A DNA stretch of 64,000 bases from Microbulbifer litoralis (lineage in GTDB: Bacteria; Pseudomonadota; Gammaproteobacteria; Pseudomonadales; Cellvibrionaceae), in assembly GCF_023634065.1 (NCBI RefSeq), contig NZ_JALKCV010000010.1, positions 116,016 through 180,015 of the forward strand. Reading direction: 5' to 3'. The notes beneath the pieces are model-generated. The model searched no databases. It had not been told where the DNA came from and saw only the letters and a program-made list of their open reading frames with translations. Below, one piece after another: positions 56,300-63,717 of the stretch (within the stretch, counting starts at the first letter, position 1; each line of letters begins with the position of its first letter). A program made the translations under genes and the position numbers.

Positions 56300-59082
56300 G
56301 AACGGGCCGTCCTGCGCTTGCCGGGCTGTTTCACAGCCTCCTCAGTGGCGGTCATTTTGGTGTACAGCTCGAACAACTTTTCCAGTCGTTCAGTGTCGTT
56401 CTTGAAGCGGCGACCGATATAGATGCGTTCCAGCACCTCGTCGTTGCGCTCGTGGGCTTCGCGCAGATCGGAGGGCATCTTCTCAGGGTCGTAGAGATCG
56501 GCGATGGTCGCCGGGAAGTGGGCCTCGCGGGCCAGCAAAATATCTTCGGCGCAGCGGGTTAGGTCCGCCTTGTTCTTCTCGGTCAGGGTGGGGACTGGGA
56601 AAGTGTTCCAGCCGAGGGTGTTGGAGTAGCGAAAGTCGGTTTTCAGCTTTCCGCATACTGTTCCTACCCATACGATGTGCAACCGAGATGTGATAATGGT
56701 CATTGCCCACAGAGGGGTATTGTAAACAGCGAAGGCGAGATTCGATATTACGGTTCCTCTAGGCAATATTCCGCATGGCAAAACGGGTCGCCTTTCTGAC
56801 GACGCGCTAGGAACAATGATGGTAATGTCGCATTCTTGGTGAGGTCTGTAGACGAATTGATATGGGTTGGTTGCCTGCGCTACAGTCTCTTTTCTATCAC
56901 TCTCTAGTCGAAATTCCCTAACTGCCTCTACTTTCTCCAAGATCCTAGGGTTGCTCGCAGCTGCTTTTTCATCACTAGGGTTGATCCAAAGGCACGATCT
57001 CTGAATTCCGTTGATGTACTCCCTTGAGCCAATATAGTTGTATATGTACCTCTCAGATTCCGGATCACCAGCTAAAATTTTCTCCTTTTCAGCCGATGAC
57101 ACCACTAGGTTTCCACCATCAATCGGCTGATTCCCAAAAGTCATTTTGGGCAAATCAGAGATAGGCTTAGATGACTTCTCTACATGAATATTCTTCCCTG
57201 AGACTAAGTAAGCATTAATATTTCCAGCTTCCTTGGCAATCAATTCGCCTCCATCCCCAACAGAGAACAGGAGTCGAGGTCTATTTATGGTCTTTGATAT
57301 ACCGATGATGGCTACGGTTACGCCAGCATTATGACTGGCTAAATTAGCCCACTTAAAAGACGTGTGACCGAAGGCTATTTCGTGCCCAGTACCGAAAATC
57401 TTTGGCCACAAAAGAGCTACCTGCCTACCTTGGCAAATCGAATTTGTTGCCACAAATGCCGTAGCCGTATTAGTTGCAGTCCCATAATCTGCCGCTTTCA
57501 TGAACCAACCGGCAACATAATCCAAGGACTTCCACCCGTTGAGGCGTCGTTCAAAAATAGCCTTTAAGTCTGCTTTTTGCTCTTGAGACTGCCCTTGACT
57601 ACCAAGATACGGAGGGTTCCCGCAAATATAGGTCTCGCCGCCCTCATTTTCGAAATCGATCTCGGCCTGATCCAGTGGCGTTTCAAACAAGTCATCAGCT
57701 AGGTGCCTCACGCCTGTTCCGGTAGGCGGACAGATGCTCAACCAATCCAGTCGCAAGGCATTGCCGCAGGTAATCCAGTTTTCCGCATCCAGTGGCAGAA
57801 ACTCTTGCAGTGCTTCTTTCTGACCGCGATAGCGGACATCGCACTGATACTCGGCAATGATCAGAGCTAAGCGCGCAATTTCAGCGGAGAAGTCACGCAG
57901 TTCGATGCCGCGAAAATTGGTCAGCGGGATATCGCTTTTGCGCCCATTCTCATCTCGGCGCTCGTTGATGGCGTTCTCGATTTCCCGCATCTGCTTGTAG
58001 GCAATCACCAGAAAGTTACCGGAACCGCAGGCCGGGTCGAACACGCGGATCTTTGCCATACGGTTGCGTAGGTTGAGGAGCTTGCGGCTATTATCACCGG
58101 ATTCCTCTAGCTTCTCCCGTAGGTCATCGAGGAACAGGGGGTTCAGCACTTTCAGGATATTGGGCACACTGGTGTAGTGCATGCCGAGCGAGCCGCGCTC
58201 TTCTTCATCCGCGACCGCCTGAATCATGGAACCGAAAATGTCCGGGTTGATCTGGGTCCAGTCCAGGCTTCCGATATGGAGAAGGTAGGAACGGGAAATC
58301 TTGCTGAAACTCGGGACTTCAGTACTGCCAGAGAAGAGGCCCCCGTTAACGTAGGGGAAAGCATTGGCCCAGCGCGGCAGTTTGGCTTGCTCGCGCTCAT
58401 CGTGCGCCGTATTCATGGCGCGGAAGATCTCGCTGATTACCTCATGGGTATTGGACGAGTCTCGCGCGCTCATTTGGCGAATGGTGTCGGTAAACAGGTC
58501 GGTGCCGCTGAAGATGTCGGTATCCTCAGCGAAGAAGCAGAAGATCAACCGGGCCATGAAATGGTTCATCTCATGGCGCAGATCTTCGGTTCCCCATTCC
58601 GGGTTGTCCTTCAGCAGCTCTACGTAGAGCCGGTTTAGGCGGCTGGTGGCGCGGATATCAAAGGCGTTGTCGGATATCTGCTTGACAGTGCTGATACCGG
58701 CCAGTGGCAGAAAGAAGCCGAAATGGTCCGGGAAGTCCTGATAGTTGCAGGCCACGGTATCACCGGTTTGCAGGTCCTCGGCCTCGAAGGAGGCGCCATC
58801 GGTGGCAAGGATAAAGCGCGCCTTCGCCCGGCTGGTCGCCGGGCTGGCTCTCAGGGCGATGAGCGCCTTGGGGACCTCCCCGTTATCTGCAACGGCAATG
58901 TGGATATGGTTGGTTTGCAATACGCCGCCTAGATCGGACTTGTTGGTGTTACCCGAGCGCAAGCGCTTGATGGTAGTGGCCTTGTTGCCAAAGGCTTCCA
59001 GAAAGGCGAAGGAAAACTCAGCCCTGTCAAAGGGCTGGAGTGCCAGTTCTGATATTGCGGCTTCAATTTCTACTGCATTCAT
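56296..59082 (-). CDS. MmeI-like class I N6-adenine DNA methyltransferase
   Basis: A 928-residue enzyme. SAM motif I is VFDPACGSGNFLV (347-359) and catalytic motif IV is NPPY at 489-492, which predicts N6-adenine methylation. Domain order follows MmeI: N-terminal region, helical spacer (FAEDTDIF, FPYVNGGLF), methyltransferase, then a target-recognition part (about 600-850) that is AT-richer. The N-terminal 130 residues do not show the D-x(n)-ExK nuclease motif of MmeI, so it probably methylates only. First gene of the five-gene operon; the C-terminal tail is basic. The low GC of the recognition part suggests exchange. Confidence 0.9.
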   Translation of the reverse strand: MNAVEIEAAISELALQPFDRAEFSFAFLEAFGNKATTIKRLRSGNTNKSDLGGVLQTNHIHIAVADNGEVPKALIALRASPATSRAKARFILATDGASFEAEDLQTGDTVACNYQDFPDHFGFFLPLAGISTVKQISDNAFDIRATSRLNRLYVELLKDNPEWGTEDLRHEMNHFMARLIFCFFAEDTDIFSGTDLFTDTIRQMSARDSSNTHEVISEIFRAMNTAHDEREQAKLPRWANAFPYVNGGLFSGSTEVPSFSKISRSYLLHIGSLDWTQINPDIFGSMIQAVADEEERGSLGMHYTSVPNILKVLNPLFLDDLREKLEESGDNSRKLLNLRNRMAKIRVFDPACGSGNFLVIAYKQMREIENAINERRDENGRKSDIPLTNFRGIELRDFSAEIARLALIIAEYQCDVRYRGQKEALQEFLPLDAENWITCGNALRLDWLSICPPTGTGVRHLADDLFETPLDQAEIDFENEGGETYICGNPPYLGSQGQSQEQKADLKAIFERRLNGWKSLDYVAGWFMKAADYGTATNTATAFVATNSICQGRQVALLWPKIFGTGHEIAFGHTSFKWANLASHNAGVTVAIIGISKTINRPRLLFSVGDGGELIAKEAGNINAYLVSGKNIHVEKSSKPISDLPKMTFGNQPIDGGNLVVSSAEKEKILAGDPESERYIYNYIGSREYINGIQRSCLWINPSDEKAAASNPRILEKVEAVREFRLESDRKETVAQATNPYQFVYRPHQECDITIIVPSASSERRPVLPCGILPRGTVISNLAFAVYNTPLWAMTIITSRLHIVWVGTVCGKLKTDFRYSNTLGWNTFPVPTLTEKNKADLTRCAEDILLAREAHFPATIADLYDPEKMPSDLREAHERNDEVLERIYIGRRFKNDTERLEKLFELYTKMTATEEAVKQPGKRRTARS

Positions 59083-59194
59083 GAATCCCGTCGCCCCGGT
59101 TACATCGATAAGCTGTGGATTGTATTTGCTGTTTAACTTCTTTGTCCGCTAACGCCCGATCTCTGCGGGATGCAGTCAAAGTGCGTGAATACCG

Positions 59195-60085
59195 TCACCA
59201 TTGAAGCCCAGTGAGAGGGCGCAATGTTTCTTCATCTTCACTGTTCGTGGCCCAGTCTCTTTCGGCTTCCGGCATCTGGAGTATGCCGAGAATGTATGGG
59301 AAAGAAGGGTTGTCGACGCAGATTGCTGTTTCTTCCATCGGCATACCGTATGGTTCTTGTGGAAACCAGATTCGTGCATCCGTAGTGCGCCGGTCTGCGC
59401 CGCCATTCTGAGCCACTTCAGCGAGCAAGGATTGTGATGGTACCTCAACGGTGTTCTTACTGGTGGCAAAGTAACGCCCGGATTTATAGGCCCGCCCATT
59501 GGAGCGTGCCCATAGCAGAAAACCATCCCGAGCGGCGACAACCACTGTGCGGCGCGGGGCGATTTCGACCCATTTGAGGGCCGCTGCCATAGGCGACACG
59601 CCGTAGCGGTTGCAGCAATGGTCGAGCAAGTCGACATTCATTGACTGGCTGGTCAGCTGCGCGCGGAAATCGTCCAGCGGCATTAGCAGATAGGAGGCAA
59701 AAGTGTCCGCCTCGGCTTCCATTTGACGTACAGGAGAATCCCAGTCATACAGATCCCTTTCACTGCACTCGAATGCCTGCTGCAGATTCCTGTGTAGAAC
59801 GAAATGCCCCAATTCGTGTGCCAGTGTGAAGCGAGTCCTGCCAGGGGAACCCTGCTCTGGGTTGTAGGCAATCATCCATTTACTACCGTCAGGCTTGGCT
59901 TTCAGGCAGCCTTCGAACCCATCCAGTGGAACCGATTTGATATCGGTGATGTAGGACTCAGGTGATATCTGCTTTGAATAATCCCGGGCTAACTGTTCGA
60001 CATCAACGGGAAACCGGTCACGGCCATAGAAGTGATTCAGAATATGAGAGATACGATTGGCTTCAGCCTTGGGTTTATTATTCAT
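59195..60085 (-). CDS. ImmA/IrrE-family metallopeptidase
   Basis: A 296-residue protein with the gluzincin site HELGH at residues 90-94 in TLAHELGHFVLH, followed by MEAEADTFASYLLMP, whose Glu completes the site. ImmA/IrrE peptidases cleave their partner XRE repressors to induce stress or mobile-element genes. It overlaps the XRE gene by four bases, so the two make a regulator/antirepressor pair. It lies 112 bp before the methyltransferase, in the same direction, and may control the defence operon. Confidence 0.92.
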   Translation of the reverse strand: MNNKPKAEANRISHILNHFYGRDRFPVDVEQLARDYSKQISPESYITDIKSVPLDGFEGCLKAKPDGSKWMIAYNPEQGSPGRTRFTLAHELGHFVLHRNLQQAFECSERDLYDWDSPVRQMEAEADTFASYLLMPLDDFRAQLTSQSMNVDLLDHCCNRYGVSPMAAALKWVEIAPRRTVVVAARDGFLLWARSNGRAYKSGRYFATSKNTVEVPSQSLLAEVAQNGGADRRTTDARIWFPQEPYGMPMEETAICVDNPSFPYILGILQMPEAERDWATNSEDEETLRPLTGLQW

Positions 60086-60405
60086 TCATCTTCATCCCAG
60101 GCGTCCAACATCCTCTGCAATCGCTTCTTATCAGCGGAGGACAGCTTTTGGTACTTCCTGAAGAATGCTCGATCTTTCACCGATTCATCGGGAATGTCTG
60201 CCTCGGCATCCCAGAGATACTCTGGGGTGACCTTCAATGCCTCAGCGATCCGGTTGATTTTCTCCGCGGAGGGCTTGGGGTTATCCCTATTCTCCAGTTC
60301 CCAGATATAGCTTTTGCTGGAATCCGTCTGCGCAGCAAGGGTATCGAGGCTCATTTTCAGTTCAGTACGGCGGGCCCGGATCTTGTCTCCCAGTGGTGAA
60401 GCCAT
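60082..60405 (-). CDS. XRE-family transcriptional regulator
   Basis: A 107-residue protein; the helix-turn-helix is SLDTLAAQTDSSKSYIWELE, and the segment NPKPSAEKINRIAEALKV follows. The C-terminus is charged (KKRLQRMLDAWDEDE). GGAGGTG lies before the ATG at 60405. It faces away from the Ubl-E2 gene, with GAAC/GTTC half-sites in between, so it may repress both its own operon and the divergent one. The ImmA partner is expected to cleave it. Confidence 0.9.
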   Translation of the reverse strand: MASPLGDKIRARRTELKMSLDTLAAQTDSSKSYIWELENRDNPKPSAEKINRIAEALKVTPEYLWDAEADIPDESVKDRAFFRKYQKLSSADKKRLQRMLDAWDEDE

Positions 60406-60449
60406 AGTACACCTCCCGATTAGTGGGAGGCGGATTGTACCTGCACACC

Positions 60450-60530
60450 GAACAAAAACATACCTATTGACAGTGCTTTGCCGGTGTGGCAGTCTGCACT
60501 CGATGTTCGGTGTATCGAACGAAAATGTTC
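60450..60530. promoter_or_regulatory. Candidate XRE operator cluster in the divergent region
   Basis: GTTCG (60505-60509) and CGAAC (60516-60520) form a palindrome with N6, and GAAC (60517-60520) with GTTC (60527-60530) forms a second one overlapping it. A further GAAC-AAAAAC element lies at 60450-60459. The pattern is that of tandem operators for a small XRE repressor between the two operons. A TTGACA at 60467-60472 may be part of a promoter for the Ubl-E2 operon, but its -10 is weak. Confidence 0.55.
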
Positions 60531-60548
60531 CTGTATATGGTGATTCAG

Positions 60549-61220
60549 ATGATCAATGGTGTGAAAGAAAGCGGGCGGCCCGCTGATAAGCCGTGGGTAC
60601 TGGATGTGCAAGGTGAGCGATTCCAGTGGGATAAGCCTGAAGTGACCGTCCGGGAGGCCCTTGAGCGGGCGGGCTATGACCTTGGCCAGAGCTGGATTCT
60701 TACTTTGAAAGTCGGCGGGGAGCCGAAGAGATCGGTCGGGCTTGATGATGTGATCAACCTGACACATCCGGGGCTTGAGCGGCTGCGGGTGCTCAAGGGG
60801 CAGGTCAATAATGGCGATGCTGCATTGCCGAGACGGGAGTTTGAGTTACTGCCCAAGGATCATGCTTACCTTGACGGCCTGGGTTTTAGGTGGGAGACGG
60901 TGCAGCAGGGTAGAGAGCGGTGGTTGTTGTTGCGGGATTATGTCTTGCCTGCGGGGTATACCCAGACGTCCTGCACTATTGCAGTTTCGATTCCGGCGAA
61001 TTACCCGGCGGCGAAGCTGGATATGTTCTTCTGCGCGCCACATTTGGAGCGGGTCGACAAAAAAGCCATTGATCGAACCGAGTCGAGGCAAGCCATTGAT
61101 GGCGTGTCGTTTCAACGCTGGTCTCGCCACCCGGCGGCAGCTTGGAATGCCGATACGGACTCTATCCGTACCCATATGGCGTTGGTCGAAGAGTCCATTT
61201 GCCGGGAGGTGGAGCAATGA
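60549..61220 (+). CDS. Ubiquitin-like domain fused to prokaryotic E2 (E2_E type)
   Basis: A 223-residue fusion. Residues about 15-85 resemble the multiubiquitin/beta-grasp domain (PWVLDVQGERFQWDKPEVT, then GLDDVINLTHPGLERLRV). Residues 97-215 resemble the prokaryotic E2_E family, with IPANYPAAKLDMFFCAP and FQRWSRHPAAAW. Candidate catalytic cysteines are Cys142 and Cys162. The Ubl has no free C-terminal Gly, because the E2 follows directly. The ATG at 60549 has GGTGA five bases upstream; other in-frame starts at 60486, 60525 and 60537 exist. It is first in a three-gene operon and overlaps the E1 by four bases. Confidence 0.82.
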   Translation: MINGVKESGRPADKPWVLDVQGERFQWDKPEVTVREALERAGYDLGQSWILTLKVGGEPKRSVGLDDVINLTHPGLERLRVLKGQVNNGDAALPRREFELLPKDHAYLDGLGFRWETVQQGRERWLLLRDYVLPAGYTQTSCTIAVSIPANYPAAKLDMFFCAPHLERVDKKAIDRTESRQAIDGVSFQRWSRHPAAAWNADTDSIRTHMALVEESICREVEQ

Positions 61221-62623
61221 GCCAGCCAAGTTCTGTGCTGGTCGTGTCTGGCACTGACCACAAGACTTTGTATGACCATCTTTTTCCAGGGGATGGCCTT
61301 GAGGCGGCGGCCATACTGCTATGTTCGCGGGTTCAGGGACGTCGTCTCCGCCTGATGGTTAAACGTGTTCATTGTGTTCCTCATGACGAATGCGAGCGGT
61401 ACGAGGATTGGGTTACATGGCCGGGGCAGCATATTGAGGATTGCCTGACGGAAGCCGAGGAGGATGACCTTTCCTTGATTCTGGTGCACTCACATCCCTT
61501 GGGCGGCAGCGCTTTCTCTGAGACAGATGACCAGTCGGATCTGGAGTTGCTCGACTCCTTGTTTCTGGCCAGGGGGCAAGGGCGGGAGGGGGAAATGCTG
61601 CATGGCTCGACCATCATGCTGCCCAACGGCTGGATGCGTGCGAGGGTCTATAACCGCGCTTTGCAGCCGGAAATGCTTAATCTGGTAGCGGTGGTGGGCG
61701 ACGAGATCTCCTGCTTCTGGGCCGACAGCCCTCAGGGTTCAATTCCCATGGCTTTCTCTGAAGGTATGCGCGAACAGCTCAAGCGCTTGCATGCCGGTGT
61801 TGTGGGTGTGTCGGGCACTGGCAGTGTCGTTGCCGAACAGCTGCTCAGGTTGGGATTTGGAGAGATTACTGTGGTTGATCATGATGTTGTTGAGGGGAAG
61901 AACCTCAATCGCATCCTGAACTCCACTGCCCGGGACGCCGCGGCGGCGTCACCCAAGGTTGAGCTATTCAAGCGTGTGGTATCTGGGGTATCTCCGGGAA
62001 CCCGGGTGAATGCGGTTTGTCAGGAGGTGGGAACCCGAGAGGCTGTTCAGGCGCTTTCGGGGGTGGATGTACTGTTCTGCTGCGTTGATACGGCGACAGG
62101 CCGTGATATCTGCCAGCGTCTCGCAACCTCATTGCTTCTGCCGCTTTTCGATGTGGGGGTAGTCATTCCCGTGCGGAAAAATAGCGAAGGAAAGACTGTT
62201 ATTCAGGATATTCAGGGGCGAATTGATTACGTTCAGCCTGGAGGGTCAACTTTGCAGAGCCGCGGGGTATACACGGCGGATGATATTGCCGCTGAAGACC
62301 TTAGGAAAGTTGACCCAGAACGGTTTTCACAGCGGATTGAAGAAGGGTATATGCCGGGAGGCGGCGAGGAAGCTCCGTCCGTCATTAGCCTCAATATGAG
62401 GGCTGCAAGCATGGTGGTACAAGAGTTTATTGCAAGGACCTTTCCGTATCGCCTCGATGGCAACCGTCGCTATGCGCGAACCATGTTTGCCCTTGCCAGT
62501 GAAGAGACCGAGTACTTCAGTGAAGACAGTTTCTCGCCTGTTCGTTCTGAGCGCTACGCGGCGGGGCTTTCATCTCCCTTGCTGGGGCTTCCGATGTTGG
62601 AGGAAATGCCATGTGCAGCATAA
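61217..62623 (+). CDS. JAB isopeptidase fused to E1/ThiF-like domain
   Basis: A 468-residue fusion. The JAB metallo-isopeptidase (1-150) has the intact JAMM pattern HSHP (91-94), Ser101 and Asp104, with Glu29 as the likely catalytic acid. Residues 190-430 are a ThiF/E1 adenylation domain: GVSGTGSVVAEQLLRLG, VVDHDVVEGKNLNRIL and CVDTATGRD. I see no obvious catalytic cysteine in the later half (only Cys288, Cys289, Cys299 and Cys466). GGGAGGTGGAG before the ATG is a strong ribosome binding site. It should activate and/or recycle the Ubl made by the previous gene. Confidence 0.88.
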   Translation: MSQPSSVLVVSGTDHKTLYDHLFPGDGLEAAAILLCSRVQGRRLRLMVKRVHCVPHDECERYEDWVTWPGQHIEDCLTEAEEDDLSLILVHSHPLGGSAFSETDDQSDLELLDSLFLARGQGREGEMLHGSTIMLPNGWMRARVYNRALQPEMLNLVAVVGDEISCFWADSPQGSIPMAFSEGMREQLKRLHAGVVGVSGTGSVVAEQLLRLGFGEITVVDHDVVEGKNLNRILNSTARDAAAASPKVELFKRVVSGVSPGTRVNAVCQEVGTREAVQALSGVDVLFCCVDTATGRDICQRLATSLLLPLFDVGVVIPVRKNSEGKTVIQDIQGRIDYVQPGGSTLQSRGVYTADDIAAEDLRKVDPERFSQRIEEGYMPGGGEEAPSVISLNMRAASMVVQEFIARTFPYRLDGNRRYARTMFALASEETEYFSEDSFSPVRSERYAAGLSSPLLGLPMLEEMPCAA

Positions 62624-62955
62624 GGGGATGGTTCAGAGGGTTACGACGCCGCTTTTATGCACTGTTCCCGGTAAAGCTGATGATTGTTGAGGGAGACCTG
62701 TTCCCCGGCCGGATTCCAAAGAGGCGCCTGGTATTGCTGGACGATGATGGTCCCTACGCTGCCGCAATGCTGTGCCCTTGTGGATGTAGAGAGGTTATTG
62801 AGTTGATGGTGATGGAAGGTGTTAGCCCGCGTTGGGATGTCTGGGTTGATGACCGGAGCAGGCCGACACTTCGCCCGTCGATATGGCGGCAATCCGGTTG
62901 TCGCTCTCATTTCTGGGTCAGGGGTGGTCGGGTGATTTGGTGTAAATCCGGATAA
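62611..62955 (+). CDS. DUF6527-like small cysteine-rich protein
   Basis: A 114-residue protein with a basic N-terminus (FRGLRRRFYALFPVK) and a cysteine cluster CPCGC (55-59), followed by Cys97, His100 and Cys111, which could bind zinc. The pattern LCPCGCREVIELMV and CRSHFWVRGGRVIWC matches my memory of DUF6527 proteins found beside E1/E2/JAB genes. It overlaps the E1 by 13 bases, and GGAGG lies before its ATG, so it is part of the same operon. Its role is unknown; a Zn-binding substrate adaptor or target is possible. Confidence 0.78.
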   Translation: MCSIRGWFRGLRRRFYALFPVKLMIVEGDLFPGRIPKRRLVLLDDDGPYAAAMLCPCGCREVIELMVMEGVSPRWDVWVDDRSRPTLRPSIWRQSGCRSHFWVRGGRVIWCKSG

Positions 62956-63129
62956 ATTAGATTCTCAGAGGGCTTGATGCTTTTCTGCGCAAGCTGGCGC
63001 GAGGTGCTGTTCGTCTCAGAGGGAACTCCCCGTTCATGTCTGTCCAACAACTTCTTGCGCGCCTATATCAGGATCAGGCCTAATTGCCAGCTCCGTGAGG
63101 ATATTAGGGGTCACACATTAGCCGGCCCC

Positions 63130-63210
63130 CTATATGCCCTGGTGCGGCTCGATGTCCGGCCCGCGCAGTTGCGCGTGGCGCTGATCGTTGAAGTACTGCT
63201 GGTTAAATCG
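63130..63210 (-). other. In-frame continuation after the amber stop of the 89-aa gene
   Basis: Reading on past the TAG at 63211, the same frame gives 26 residues with a protein-like composition, ending HAQLRGPDIEPHQGI before a second TAG at 63130. It may be a lost C-terminus of the 89-aa gene or chance. The rest of 62956-63129 shows no feature. Confidence 0.3.
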
Positions 63211-63480
63211 CTAACGATTTTTCACGATCAACCGAATTTCTTTGTTATCTGGGAACAGTTGCTCGACAAATGCTACCGCTCGATTCAGGTCCGCCCAGCG
63301 GTGCGGCTCATTTCGGGTGGTGATTAACTGGGAAGCCTTTTCAACACCGCGAGCGTTCAACACAAACTCAATTTGGTAATAGCGTTTACCTTCGTGCTTC
63401 ACACGGACCAGCTTCAGGCTGGAAACCTTGGCTCCCCCCTCTATCAAAAGCGTCGTTTCGCGAGTTGTTAGCGCCTGCAT
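63211..63480 (-). CDS. Small hypothetical protein of the accessory region
   Basis: An 89-residue soluble protein with alternating basic and hydrophobic strands: LIEGGAKVSSLKLVRVKHEG, YYQIEFVLNARG, then RWADLNRAVAFVEQLFPDNK. It resembles small beta-alpha proteins seen in mobile elements, but I do not recognise the family. The ATG at 63480 lies opposite the AT-rich palindromes and is divergent from the next gene. It has an amber stop with an open frame beyond. Confidence 0.6.
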   Translation of the reverse strand: MQALTTRETTLLIEGGAKVSSLKLVRVKHEGKRYYQIEFVLNARGVEKASQLITTRNEPHRWADLNRAVAFVEQLFPDNKEIRLIVKNR

Positions 63481-63557
63481 CGTGAATCTATCAACCGATT
63501 AAGTGAACATCCTCCGTATTGTGAATATCCTCAAAGCAGGGTAGCTATCATCGTTTT

Positions 63558-63601
63558 ATCAATATAGTAGATTTTGATTGATCAATATGGTATATTTTGA
63601 T
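63558..63601. repeat. Two tandem 21-bp AT-rich palindromes
   Basis: ATCAATATAGTAGATTTTGAT (first 20 nt at 63558-63577) and the related copy at 63581-63601 each have ATCAA...TTGAT ends, and their starts are 23 bp apart. They lie between two divergent accessory genes, the right position for a repressor operator. The local AT-richness also suits a promoter. Confidence 0.75.
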
Positions 63602-63717
63602 AGATTGGTTGCCGTACCTTGGGGCTTTTCTGCGCAGGAGGCTAGGGGCGGGGCCTCGGCGAGGCTTCAGCGGTAGCTATTTGCTGACGAAGCAGTCAGC
63701 CTGCGAGGAGGTGGGAT

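Noticed and set aside
62974..63327. 117-aa plus-strand ORF beside the DUF6527 gene
   Set aside because: It overlaps the better-supported minus-strand 89-aa gene, lacks a good ribosome binding site and has no recognisable fold.
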